Part shown: positions 25,059 to 34,048 of the stretch, one piece after another | Position numbering within the stretch: position 1 is the stretch's first letter | How the letters are laid out: each line of letters opens with the position of its first letter | Assembly (NCBI RefSeq): GCF_022819385.1 | Contig: NZ_CP089290.1 | Coordinates: 124,001-188,000 of the forward strand | Reading direction: 5' to 3' | DNA length: 64,000 nucleotides | Source: Candidatus Nanosynbacter sp. HMT-352 | Lineage (GTDB): Bacteria; Patescibacteriota; Saccharimonadia; Saccharimonadales; Saccharimonadaceae | Program-made: the position numbers and the translations under genes | The notes under the pieces: generated by a model | Databases searched by the model: none | The model's input: only the letters and a program-made list of their open reading frames with translations | What the model was told of the DNA's origin: nothing

Positions 25059-26160
25059 ATTTCTCTTGTTTGACTTGAATCGTACTTTCGTAACTTGCGT
25101 CAGATAGACGATCAAACATAAAACGTCGGTTAAATAACGCTACGACAATTGTAATTAATACGAATAATATGAATGCTAAGAATGCAATTGCGAGCAGACA
25201 GAGAAACAATAGCGAATCCGCTTCCTTATTAAATTCATCCGCGAGGTAAAACAAGCCTGCGGGAATGATGCAAAAATATATCGTGAGTAAGATTCCTCTG
25301 AAAATTGTGCGAATCCATTTTTTATTTTCAAATGTTAGCCCAAACTTTAATAATGCGCTACCAAAAGTTTTACCGTTTAGTAGAGGAATTAGGCTAAAAT
25401 AGAGGGCTAAAAATAGCGAAAACGGAAGTTGGGTTTTTGATAAGGTGTAAGGAATACGGATGATAACAGCGTCGATTATTAGAGATAAACTAACGCGGAC
25501 TGCAGAAACTCGCGAACCCGCCTCAAGGGATTTTTCATCTATTTCCTCCCTGGACGGAAGTAGCCACGTCGCAAACCAGCCCAGAAAGTAACCGACGCAT
25601 CCGCCTATCGTGTTCTGGATGATATCATCGACATCGGCTAATCGGTAAGGTCCTGAATAGATGAAATAAAGTCCAGACAGTTGAGTTAACTCAAAGAATA
25701 AACTTAAAATAGCTGTCAATAACAACGTCTTTTTAAGGCGACATTTGAAATAGTAGCGCAGGTAAATTCCGAACGGAATGAGCATTAAAACGTTGAAAGC
25801 AGGAACGTAAAAAGTGGGATGTTTTATCGCCGTAATCCAAGTTGAGCTATCTGTTAATACTAGTGGACTGTTCTTTATAAAATCTGCGACGAATGAAAAC
25901 GGAATTAAATTCAGATTTTCTGCGTAAGTCGTGTGAACGGATTCTGGATTTGGTAACGGTAAAATAACTAAGAAATATACGGTTAATAAATACAGAATAA
26001 AGGAATAGAAAATCAAAGTCCGCAGCTTATTGACGGAGCCGTATTTTCGATAGTTCGCAATCATATACGGTAATGTGATAAGAAAAGCCAAGATTGGGAA
26101 AAGGATTAGTGCGACCTTAATAGAAATTAGGTATCCCATAAACTCCATTATACTAAACAT
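25057..26160 (-). CDS. VanZ-like and RDD domain membrane protein
   Basis: About 367 residues with roughly nine membrane helices. The first part carries a VanZ-like pattern: NLIPFSFVADF, NVLMLIPFGIYLRYYF, ELTQLSGLYF and DVDDIIQNTIGGCVGYFLGW. The second half (from about 215) looks like an RDD domain with LLNGKTFGSALLKFGL. VanZ-type proteins can alter teicoplanin susceptibility, but the biochemical role is unknown. Start is uncertain: ATG 26160 is preferred, while an in-frame TTG at 26214 is possible. Confidence 0.82.
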   Translation of the reverse strand: MFSIMEFMGYLISIKVALILFPILAFLITLPYMIANYRKYGSVNKLRTLIFYSFILYLLTVYFLVILPLPNPESVHTTYAENLNLIPFSFVADFIKNSPLVLTDSSTWITAIKHPTFYVPAFNVLMLIPFGIYLRYYFKCRLKKTLLLTAILSLFFELTQLSGLYFIYSGPYRLADVDDIIQNTIGGCVGYFLGWFATWLLPSREEIDEKSLEAGSRVSAVRVSLSLIIDAVIIRIPYTLSKTQLPFSLFLALYFSLIPLLNGKTFGSALLKFGLTFENKKWIRTIFRGILLTIYFCIIPAGLFYLADEFNKEADSLLFLCLLAIAFLAFILFVLITIVVALFNRRFMFDRLSDASYESTIQVKQEK

Positions 26161-26207
26161 TTTCTCTGTAAAGTTCAGGATGACTATTTCTATGCTGGGA
26201 AATATAC

Positions 26208-26236
26208 TTGACAAAAAACAAAGCTTATGCTAACAT
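26208..26236 (+). promoter_or_regulatory. Strong promoter for the 113-residue protein gene
   Basis: Perfect TTGACA (26208-26213), a 17-nt spacer and TAACAT (26231-26236), 44 bases ahead of ATG 26281. Confidence 0.7.
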
Positions 26237-26280
26237 TGTAATCAGTATTCTAAAAATAGATACAAAAAGAAAGAATAAAA

Positions 26281-26622
26281 ATGAATTTAGTACAACAGTT
26301 TTTCACCGTTACAACTATGTTTATCAGTTTGAATGTAGCGTTTGGTGTGCTGCTGCACGACACCAACGTCGATAAAGCGTTTTTGTCATCTTGGAAAACA
26401 TATAGCGTTCAGAGTGGCGTTGAGGATGAAATAAAAATGCCAGAAACAAAGCCCCATACTCATCCAGAACACGCTCAATTGTCAAATGTGCTGAAAGAAG
26501 GTTCAGCGCGACCGCGAACTACGCCTCGAAATAACGACAAGAAGCGATTACGCCAAAAATATGCCGCCCGTGGTCAACATACTTTTGACGGATATCACCT
26601 TGACTTTGAAGGTGTGAGCTAG
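26281..26622 (+). CDS. Small protein with N-terminal hydrophobic segment, unknown function
   Basis: 113 residues: an uncleaved-looking or signal helix at about 5-25 (FFTVTTMFISLNVAFGVLL), then a polar tail rich in Lys, Arg, His and Pro with no cysteine. No recognised motif. A perfect -35 box and well-spaced -10 box upstream, and a stop two bases before the convergent valS stop, support a real gene. The basic tail could contact nucleic acid or membrane phosphates; this is only a guess. Confidence 0.6.
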   Translation: MNLVQQFFTVTTMFISLNVAFGVLLHDTNVDKAFLSSWKTYSVQSGVEDEIKMPETKPHTHPEHAQLSNVLKEGSARPRTTPRNNDKKRLRQKYAARGQHTFDGYHLDFEGVS

Positions 26623-26623
26623 G

Positions 26624-29179
26624 CTATTTTAAGCTAATCACTTCCAGTTCCGAAACAAGCCGAGTAATGATTTTTTCTTGCTCGGCTAATTGCTCACGAG
26701 TTTCCTCGACAAGGTGGGCTGGCGCCTTCTCAATGTAAGTCGGATTTTCCAGGCGCTTCTTTAATCCCGCCAATTTCTGACGTGCTTCGGCTAGGCGCAT
26801 TTCCAAATTTTCCTGATGCTGGTACAGAGTTTCGCTATCAATATCTAGCCACGCTTCCCTGTTTGCAGCTGCTAATCTCAGTCCGCGTGGTTGGTCGGTG
26901 TGCTCAATTGCCTCAAGCCGCATCAGATGCTTAATTGTGTCTTGATTGTCAGCGATAAGACTGTCATTACCGTATAACAATCGATATTTCTTATTCCCTG
27001 GCAGCTCGGCAATCACCCAGCGACCTTCAGCGACCAGAAGTTTAAGTTGCTCGAATTGTTCGGCAGCAATCGGATCGAACTTTTCTGGAGTTGGCCAAGC
27101 TTCACGCATCAAAATGCCGTCGGTGTAATTGAGTGTTTGCCAAATCGTTTCCGTAACGAACGGCGCAAATGGATGAGCGATTTTCAAAGAAGTTGCCAAA
27201 ACCCAAGATAGCAACGGACGATTGATCGCGGTTTTAGACGATTCAATGTACCAGTCAGCCACGTCGTCCCAGATGGTGTGATAAACAGTTTCTGATGCCT
27301 CTGAGAAGCGATATTGCTCTAATCGAACGGCGATGTTGTTGGCGGCGTCGTTCAATTGGCGGATAATCCAGTGGTCAGCCGGAGTTTGTGGCTCTAAGTC
27401 GACAATTTGGTGATTATCGCCAATCTGAGCTTCGACAAACCTGGCAATATTCCATAGCTTATTGCAGAAGTTGCGAGCAGCGATAACAGAGCCGCGGTTG
27501 AAGGCCTGACTTTGAGCCGGCGCTCGCCCAGAAATAAGCCCCATACGTGTTGCGTCAGATCCGAATTCCGCAACCAACTCCATTGGATTTATGACATTGC
27601 CCTTAGACTTAGACATTTTTTGGTTGTGCTCGTCATTAACCATTCCGTGTAGATAAACTTCTTTGAATGGCAACTTCCCTGTTCGGTACAGACTGAGCAT
27701 AATCATTCGTGAAACCCATGCGCGCATAATATCCATACCGGTTTCCATCATGTCGGTCGGGAAATAATTGGCCAATTCGCCGCCATCCAAATAATCTGTA
27801 ACAATATATGGCCATTGTCCAGATGAGAACCAAGTATCAAAGGTATCCTCTTCCCTGATATATGTTGTGCCATTTACAACAATACTTTGCTCGTTGGTGC
27901 GAGTATCGAATATCCAATCCTTAGGGTCGTTTTCATTTACAAACGCAGGAATTGGTATTCCCCATGGAATCTGTCGTGAAATATTCCAGTCTTTCAATTG
28001 CTCAAGATATGCGATGAGTTCTTTGCGCTTGGATGCTGGATAAAAAGTGATTTCTTCTTTTTTGAGTGCATCAATTGCTGGCTGTGCGAGTGATTGTGTT
28101 TTAATAAACCACTGCTCTTTAATCATTGGCTCAATTACGCTGCCACACCTATAACAATGTCCAACGGCGTGTTCAATTTCAGTCTCACCACGGCGTAGCT
28201 CCAGTGCCTCCAGCGCTTCCAAAACTCGAGCGCGAGCTTCTACTGGTGTTAATCCTAAGAACTGTGCTGGCACGTTTATCATCTTCCCTTCTGGGCTGAT
28301 AATTGACTCTAGAGGCAAATCATGACGTTTTGCAATTTCAAAGTCGTTCGGGTCGTGCGCCGGCGTAATCTTAACCGCACCGGTGCCGTAACTCATGTCG
28401 ACATATTCGTCCGCGATGATAGGAATTTCCTTATTGACAATCGGCAGTAAAATGCGAGTTCCAACCAATTTTTTGTATCGCTCGTCATCTGGATGAACCG
28501 CCACGGCAACGTCGCCAAGCATAGTTTCTGGGCGCGTAGTGGCTATGATAATCTCGCCAATTTTATCTAATGTCGGGTAAGCTATTTTCCACAACTTCCC
28601 TTTCTCATTCTTATGTTCTACTTCGATGTCGGCAAAGCTGGTTTGGTGTTCGGTACAATAATTGACAATTCGCTCACCTCTGTAAGCCAAATTGTCATCC
28701 CACATTTTCTTAAATGTGTCGTATACGGTGTTGATGACTTTATCGTCCAGAGTGAATGTCAAATGCTTCCATGATGCACTAACACCTAATGCGCGCAATT
28801 GCAGTTCCATGTTACCGCGTTTTTCTTGTACAAAATTCCAAACTTGACTATACAATTGGTCACGTGAAAAATCGAAGCGACTCTTCCCTTGCTTTGTTAA
28901 TTCTCTTTCATACACAACCCAAGTTTCAAACCCAGCATGGTCAGCGCCTGGAATAAATACGGCGTCGTCACCCTTCATTCGGTGATAGCGAATCAGAATA
29001 TCCTTCAGGTTCATATCGAGTGCGTGCCCGATGTGAAGATTGCCGTTCGCGTTAGGTGGCGGCATAATGATTGAATATGGCTTGCCTACCCCTGTTGGCT
29101 CTAATGCGCCGCTGGTTTCCCATAAGGCGTAAATATTTGGTTCGTAATCGTTTGGTATGTATTGTTTAGCTAGCTGCAT
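26624..29179 (-). CDS. valS: Valine-tRNA ligase
   Basis: 851-residue class I aminoacyl-tRNA synthetase that charges tRNA-Val. Signature PPPNANGNLHIGHAL (HIGH-like) lies near residue 41 and MSKSKGNVINPMELV (KMSKS) near 525. The editing domain includes TTRPETMLGDVAVAVHP. The C-terminal coiled coil (about 790-851) is rich in Leu, Glu and Lys, as usual for ValRS. Length is normal to slightly short. It is transcribed after the FemAB gene across a gap holding two small inverted repeats. Confidence 0.97.
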   Translation of the reverse strand: MQLAKQYIPNDYEPNIYALWETSGALEPTGVGKPYSIIMPPPNANGNLHIGHALDMNLKDILIRYHRMKGDDAVFIPGADHAGFETWVVYERELTKQGKSRFDFSRDQLYSQVWNFVQEKRGNMELQLRALGVSASWKHLTFTLDDKVINTVYDTFKKMWDDNLAYRGERIVNYCTEHQTSFADIEVEHKNEKGKLWKIAYPTLDKIGEIIIATTRPETMLGDVAVAVHPDDERYKKLVGTRILLPIVNKEIPIIADEYVDMSYGTGAVKITPAHDPNDFEIAKRHDLPLESIISPEGKMINVPAQFLGLTPVEARARVLEALEALELRRGETEIEHAVGHCYRCGSVIEPMIKEQWFIKTQSLAQPAIDALKKEEITFYPASKRKELIAYLEQLKDWNISRQIPWGIPIPAFVNENDPKDWIFDTRTNEQSIVVNGTTYIREEDTFDTWFSSGQWPYIVTDYLDGGELANYFPTDMMETGMDIMRAWVSRMIMLSLYRTGKLPFKEVYLHGMVNDEHNQKMSKSKGNVINPMELVAEFGSDATRMGLISGRAPAQSQAFNRGSVIAARNFCNKLWNIARFVEAQIGDNHQIVDLEPQTPADHWIIRQLNDAANNIAVRLEQYRFSEASETVYHTIWDDVADWYIESSKTAINRPLLSWVLATSLKIAHPFAPFVTETIWQTLNYTDGILMREAWPTPEKFDPIAAEQFEQLKLLVAEGRWVIAELPGNKKYRLLYGNDSLIADNQDTIKHLMRLEAIEHTDQPRGLRLAAANREAWLDIDSETLYQHQENLEMRLAEARQKLAGLKKRLENPTYIEKAPAHLVEETREQLAEQEKIITRLVSELEVISLK

Positions 29180-29193
29180 AAGTTATTCCATGG

Positions 29194-29250
29194 TTTTTTC
29201 ATGTGAAAAAAGACAAAAGAAAACAAAGTAGCTTTTCACGTGCAAAAGCT
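29194..29250. repeat. Two small inverted repeats between femAB-like gene and valS
   Basis: Palindrome TTTTTTCATGTGAAAAAA at 29194-29211 and hairpin AGCTTTT/AAAAGCT with loop CACGTGC at 29230-29250. Read on the minus strand both are followed by T-rich runs, so they may end the upstream transcript or shape the valS leader. Confidence 0.5.
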
Positions 29251-29341
29251 CTTATTTGCGTAATCCTCTAATTTCTCCACATATTTATATTACATCTTAA
29301 TTATACCACAAATTTATGTGGTGCGATGGATGAAATTAAGG

Positions 29342-30268
29342 TTATTTTCTGATCGTTTGATACGCTCGATATAACCAATATTGAAGTGGCTTTAAGGGAA
29401 GTTCCCAGGTTGACCCAGAGTAGACATCTTCGCCGCCGAACGATTGCTTGAACTTCGTAAAGCCAGCCCATGGGTGATTTTTTGGTGCGTTTTCAGGAGC
29501 AATTCCGTATAAATCGACTTTCTCCATTTGACGATGTTTTGCATCGATTATCGCTTCGGTGAGCAGGGCAGTTCCGGCATTAAGTTTGCGATATTCTGGT
29601 GCAGAATTTGCTGCTGCATGCGCGTAAATTCGAGTTGTTTTTGAGTCGAAAAATAGGGCAGTAGCAATTACTTTATTGTTGTATGTCGCGTACCAAAATG
29701 AAGCGTCCTTTGATGGCAGCAGGGAACCAGCTTGCTTGTGAAAATATGAATCTGGGTGCGGCGACATACCAGTCCGTTTGGCAACTTCATGTATCAATTC
29801 TAGGAAATATTTAATATCGTCCGGGTTTTGAGATTGATGGACTGCTACGCCTTTTTTGTGATAATTCCTATAGCAATTCCTTACGGGTTGCGCCATACTT
29901 GCTATAATTTCTTCCTCTGGTTGCTGAAGATTGATAATATGCGTATGTTCTGGTTGTAGATGGACGTAAGTGGCTTTTTTCCAATTCTCGTCAGATAGCA
30001 CCTTAGAAAAGGTAGGTTTAATTGGTCCGACTCTAAGGAAAGTCACGCCAAGTTTTTTACCTAGGTCAACGAGATCTTTTAATGCCAACTGCAAATTTTT
30101 CTCATTAGTGGCGGTTGGTCCAAAAGGACAATATAAGCGAGAATTGCCCGTGCCGTGCTCTAATATTGCGAAATATTCCCATCCTTCACCTCTGTTGTGA
30201 AAGACTTTTCGACCGAGCGATTGTTGGAATTTTTCCCAGGCTGATGATTGTAGAAAATGTTGATTCAT
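29342..30268 (-). CDS. FemAB-family peptidyltransferase
   Basis: 308 residues with the double-GNAT-like fold of FemX/FemA enzymes, which add amino acids from aminoacyl-tRNA to the peptidoglycan stem peptide and build interpeptide bridges. Supporting motifs: LQSSAWEKFQQSLG at the start, RVGPIKP, RNCYRNYHKKGVAV in the middle and NAGTALLTEAIIDAKH plus KFKQSFGGE near the end. It is about 100 residues shorter than staphylococcal FemA because the coiled-coil arm is absent, like the compact FemX type. GAGG ribosome site precedes ATG 30268. Confidence 0.88.
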   Translation of the reverse strand: MNQHFLQSSAWEKFQQSLGRKVFHNRGEGWEYFAILEHGTGNSRLYCPFGPTATNEKNLQLALKDLVDLGKKLGVTFLRVGPIKPTFSKVLSDENWKKATYVHLQPEHTHIINLQQPEEEIIASMAQPVRNCYRNYHKKGVAVHQSQNPDDIKYFLELIHEVAKRTGMSPHPDSYFHKQAGSLLPSKDASFWYATYNNKVIATALFFDSKTTRIYAHAAANSAPEYRKLNAGTALLTEAIIDAKHRQMEKVDLYGIAPENAPKNHPWAGFTKFKQSFGGEDVYSGSTWELPLKPLQYWLYRAYQTIRK

Positions 30269-30286
30269 GTTGTAATCCTCACAACG

Positions 30287-31357
30287 TTATATTGCTGTCA
30301 TTGATAAACTTGGCTGAACTTCCAGATCGTATGGATCTGTCGGTTCGTCAATTTGAGATTTGAAATAACCGAGAGTGGCAATCATCGCGGCGTTATCTGT
30401 ACAGAGTTGGATAGGGGCGTATTCGATGTCAATTGGCAAAGCTTCGCGTAATTGACGGCGCAATTCTTGATTAGCTGCGACTCCGCCAGCGATTACAACG
30501 GAAGCTGGTTGGAAATTGTCAAACGCCTTCTTGGTTTTATTTACGAGAGTTTTTATGGCTGTATACTGGAAACTCGCCGCCATATTACGTCGTAATTCGT
30601 AATCTACGAGTGCTGGAAGCTCATGAGAGGGAAAAGTGAAGTCTTTACCGACTTCGTGCTGAACGGCTCTCAAAACGGCTGTCTTAAGCCCAGAGAAGGA
30701 AAAATCGTAATCGCCGGATAATTTAGCAATAGGTAAGTGAAACGCGTGTGGATCGCCAAGCTCAGCAGCTTTAGCGATGGCTGGGCCGCCAGGATATGGC
30801 AAGCCGATGATTTTAGCGACTTTATCAAACGCTTCGCCAACCGCGTCGTCTTGGGTTTGTCCGATAAGTTGATAATCACCGTGATTTTTGAATAGGACAA
30901 GTTGTGAATGCCCGCCTGAAACGATTAACGAAAGCATAGGGAATGACGGCTGCTGTTTTGGCAATGTTAGAGATAAATTGTCGGCTTGCTTATTGATAAA
31001 ATTGGCGTACACGTGAGCTTCTACGTGATGAATCTTAAAGAGCGGTTTATCGTGGATAATAGCGAGAGTTCTAGCGGCGAGAGTGCCGATTAATAGCGAT
31101 CCAATAAGCCCTGGCGCGTAAGTAACGGCGATGGCATCGATGTCATCCCAAGTGCAATTTGCATCAGACAAAGCTTTTTTAATGACGGGATTTACAACTT
31201 CCAAATGACTACGCGCGGCAATTTCTGGAATAACTCCGCCGTATTCTGCGTGAATGTCAATTTGAGAATTGACGACATTTGAAAGCAAGCGTTCGCCATC
31301 TTCAACTATTGACGCCGCTGTTTCGTCGCAACTGGATTCAATTCCCAAAATCCTCAT
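30287..31357 (-). CDS. tsaD: tRNA threonylcarbamoyladenosine transferase TsaD
   Basis: 356 residues. It transfers the threonylcarbamoyl group to adenosine 37 of ANN-decoding tRNAs. Family motifs: MRILGIESSCDETAASIV at the N-terminus, HHVEAHVYAN (metal-binding histidines), LIVSGGHSQLV, GEAFDKVAKIIGLPYPGG and VIAGGVAANQELR. TATAAT ends eight bases before the ATG, a nearly leaderless arrangement. It is divergent from the MurE-like gene across about 40 bases, so the promoters almost touch. Confidence 0.97.
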   Translation of the reverse strand: MRILGIESSCDETAASIVEDGERLLSNVVNSQIDIHAEYGGVIPEIAARSHLEVVNPVIKKALSDANCTWDDIDAIAVTYAPGLIGSLLIGTLAARTLAIIHDKPLFKIHHVEAHVYANFINKQADNLSLTLPKQQPSFPMLSLIVSGGHSQLVLFKNHGDYQLIGQTQDDAVGEAFDKVAKIIGLPYPGGPAIAKAAELGDPHAFHLPIAKLSGDYDFSFSGLKTAVLRAVQHEVGKDFTFPSHELPALVDYELRRNMAASFQYTAIKTLVNKTKKAFDNFQPASVVIAGGVAANQELRRQLREALPIDIEYAPIQLCTDNAAMIATLGYFKSQIDEPTDPYDLEVQPSLSMTAI

Positions 31358-31398
31358 TTGTTTTTATTATAGCAAATATAAGTGGTAAAATGGATATT

Positions 31399-32715
31399 AT
31401 GAAAAACGAGTTGGTAAAAATTGCTAGAAAAACGCTACCTCAAGGAGCTTTGGAAAAAACCGAAAACGCCTATAGAGTTGCGCGCACGAAGATGATTAGC
31501 CTAAGGTATGGCAATCCAGCTCGTGGCTTGAGAATTATCGCAGTAACAGGGACGAACGGGAAAACTACGACTGCTTGTTATATCAATGAGATCTTGAAAG
31601 AGGCTGGCTTTAAGACCGCATTATTCACGACGGCGGTGATTGAAATTGCTGGCAAGGAAAAGATAAATGATTTGAATGCGACAGTTCCGACTGTGGCGAG
31701 GCTGTTTAGTTTTTTCCAGACGGCTCAGCGTGAAGGCGTAGAATATGTGATTTTAGAGGCAACAAGTCACGCTTTATCACAGCATAAATTTGACGGCGTG
31801 CCAATTGAGGCGGCGGTGATGACTAATTTGACTCAAGACCATTTGGATTATCACAAAACGATGGAAGCTTACGCGGCGGCTAAGGCTAAATTATTTGAGA
31901 AAAAGCCGAAATATATCGTGCTGAATCGTGATGACGAGTGGTTTGAATACTTTGATAAGTTTACAGCTTCTGGCGAGAAAATGACTTACGGGACGAATCC
32001 GGAAGCTGAAGCTCATTTAACGCACGTTAAGTTGTATAAAAAGGGAACAGAGGCGAGTTTACTGATTGACCATCAAACTCATTTGGAGCTGGCGACTAAT
32101 TTGCCTGGCGAATTTAACGTGATGAATATGTCGGCTGCGGTGTCGTTGGCGTATTTGTTGGGGATAAAGTTGGAAGATATCCAAGAAGGTGTGGCGAACT
32201 TGGAAGCGATTCCTGGACGATTCGAGCGAGTAGAAAATAAGCTTGGAATTGATATTATTGTGGATTATGCGCACACACCAGACGCGCTGGAAAAATTGCT
32301 AAAAACTACTCATAAAATTACCAAGGGGCGATTAACTTTGGTGTTTGGTGCGTGCGGCGATAGAGATAAGACAAAGCGTCCGATTATGGGCGAACTGGCG
32401 GCTAATTTGGCGGATAGGATTTTCCTAACTGACGAGGAAAGCTATAACGAAAATCCAGATGAAATTCGGGCAATGATTCGTCAGGGAATTGAGCGAACGA
32501 AGAAGGCTCATAAAATGACGGAAATTGCTGATCGAAAACAGGCAATTTATCAGGCTTTGAAGTCGGCTGTTCGTGGCGATACGATTCTGATTACGGGCAT
32601 GGGTCATGAGCAGTACCGAATTGTGAATGGCAAGCGAATTCCGTGGAATGACAAGAAGGTCGTTCAGGAAATTATTTCTGAGATTGAGAAAAAGAGTCGT
32701 AAAATTTCGCTTTAA
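31399..32715 (+). CDS. MurE-like UDP-N-acetylmuramyl peptide synthetase, short N-terminus
   Basis: 438 residues. Mur ligase that adds the third residue to the peptidoglycan stem peptide by family resemblance. ATP-binding loop AVTGTNGKTTT lies at about 48-58 instead of around residue 110, so most of the usual UDP-MurNAc-binding domain is missing. Central motifs include MTNLTQDHLDYHKTMEAY; the C-terminal domain has DYAHTPDALEKLL, VFGACGDRDKTKRP and EESYNENPDEIR at the amino-acid specificity loop, differing from the DNPR (mDAP) and DNPA (Lys) forms. ATG 31399 follows TAAAAT by seven bases. Confidence 0.86.
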   Translation: MKNELVKIARKTLPQGALEKTENAYRVARTKMISLRYGNPARGLRIIAVTGTNGKTTTACYINEILKEAGFKTALFTTAVIEIAGKEKINDLNATVPTVARLFSFFQTAQREGVEYVILEATSHALSQHKFDGVPIEAAVMTNLTQDHLDYHKTMEAYAAAKAKLFEKKPKYIVLNRDDEWFEYFDKFTASGEKMTYGTNPEAEAHLTHVKLYKKGTEASLLIDHQTHLELATNLPGEFNVMNMSAAVSLAYLLGIKLEDIQEGVANLEAIPGRFERVENKLGIDIIVDYAHTPDALEKLLKTTHKITKGRLTLVFGACGDRDKTKRPIMGELAANLADRIFLTDEESYNENPDEIRAMIRQGIERTKKAHKMTEIADRKQAIYQALKSAVRGDTILITGMGHEQYRIVNGKRIPWNDKKVVQEIISEIEKKSRKISL

Positions 32716-33961
32716 TCTGTTTCCAGCTTTGTGATTGGCGAACTAATTTTTCTGCATCGCTTGGGTCGAGTAGTAATTCTTTCACGGCGTCTTCAAGGTA
32801 AATACCGCCCTGTGAGCCCTTGAATAGAATTGTCGTATCTTTAGTGTCGCTATTTTTCAGGAATTTTCCAGCTTCAAGCGCCGTGTCAAAAGAAATTACT
32901 TTACAGTCATTTTCTTCAGCGATTGGCGCGAGGTGTTTCTTGGTCATTTTACCGACGGTGACGAGTAATTCTAACTGTTTAGGGTCGCAAATTTCGCCGA
33001 TTTTTTTATGCTCCGATTCGGACGTTTCGCCTAGTTCATTCATATCGCCCAATACGGCAATTTTATGATTGGCAGAGATGGAATAGAGCGTTTTTAGCGA
33101 GTTTTCCATGGCAATAGGACTGGCGTTATAAGTGTCGTCCAGCAACGTACAGCCGCGTATGCCGCGTAAAATATTCATTCTACCTGAAACTGGTTTGATT
33201 TTTGTTAAAGCCGCCGCAACTTCTTCAATATTCATTCCGCAGGCTAACCCCGCTGCCGCTGCGCCAGTGATTGAGCGGATGTTGTGCTTTCCTAATACAG
33301 AAATATTGATGTCCTGAGAAGTTCCCTCGGAGTGTTTTAAATTGACAATACAACCAGTGTCTGTAGTCTTTTTAATTTCCAGGAAAACATCAGCGGATTC
33401 GTCGCCGTAACTCACGCGATTTCCAACTATGAGATTATGATATTTTTCATCGATATCGTGAAGGTTGAAGATGGTTTTTTTAGCGACTTGACTAATAGAC
33501 AATTCCTCATGAGCTACCGTATCCATATTTTTGAAAAACTCCATATGCTCAGGAGCAACAGAGGTAATTATGGCAATGTCGGGTTGAATATAGCGCATAA
33601 AAGTAGCCATTTCACCAGGACAATCAATGCCGCATTCTTGAATAATTATATCTGGCGATTCGGGGTTTTTTACGCTGGCGTGTGCTGCGAAGAAGACTTT
33701 TAGCCAGGCTAGGGGAGATTTGGCGTTTTTTGGCCCGTCTACGCCTAAGATTTCCAGCGGCGCACTTAAGGTTGTGTTTAAATTGCCACGACTATGGCGC
33801 ACGGTGAATTTTTCTGATAGAACAGTGGCGGTTGCTGATTTTACGCTAGTTTTACCAACGCTGCCGACTACGGCAATTAGTTTGGTGTCAGGATGAGATT
33901 TAAGATATTTTTTTACATAAGAACCGAGAATTGTTTCTAAGAGATGTTTGAATAATTGCAT
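32672..33961 (-). CDS. MurF-like UDP-MurNAc-tripeptide D-Ala-D-Ala ligase, short N-terminus
   Basis: 429 residues. Mur ligase that would add D-Ala-D-Ala to the nucleotide precursor. The ATP loop VVGSVGKTSVKSAT lies at about residue 31-44, so the N-terminal substrate domain is nearly absent. Later motifs: SVAPEHMEFFKNMD, LLDDTYNASPIAMENSL and AVLGDMNELGE, all MurF-like. Its 3' end overlaps the convergent MurE-like gene by 44 bases. TATAAT stands six bases before the ATG (33968-33973). Confidence 0.86.
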   Translation of the reverse strand: MQLFKHLLETILGSYVKKYLKSHPDTKLIAVVGSVGKTSVKSATATVLSEKFTVRHSRGNLNTTLSAPLEILGVDGPKNAKSPLAWLKVFFAAHASVKNPESPDIIIQECGIDCPGEMATFMRYIQPDIAIITSVAPEHMEFFKNMDTVAHEELSISQVAKKTIFNLHDIDEKYHNLIVGNRVSYGDESADVFLEIKKTTDTGCIVNLKHSEGTSQDINISVLGKHNIRSITGAAAAGLACGMNIEEVAAALTKIKPVSGRMNILRGIRGCTLLDDTYNASPIAMENSLKTLYSISANHKIAVLGDMNELGETSESEHKKIGEICDPKQLELLVTVGKMTKKHLAPIAEENDCKVISFDTALEAGKFLKNSDTKDTTILFKGSQGGIYLEDAVKELLLDPSDAEKLVRQSQSWKQIKAKFYDSFSQSQK

Positions 33962-34007
33962 GGAGTTATTATAACAGATTGAGGAATAGTAGGGAGAAGG
34001 GTTGAGG

Positions 34008-34036
34008 TTGCATTTTTAATGATTTTATGGTATTAT
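34008..34036 (+). promoter_or_regulatory. Promoter of the nuclease-like gene
   Basis: TTGCAT (34008-34013), a 17-nt spacer and TATTAT (34031-34036), 12 bases before ATG 34049. It shows that an in-frame ATG at 34019 is inside the promoter, not the true start. Confidence 0.65.
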
Positions 34037-34048
34037 ATCAACTATTGT

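Noticed and set aside
34019-34048. Upstream ATG of the nuclease-like gene
   Set aside because: It falls between the -35 and -10 boxes of the likely promoter.
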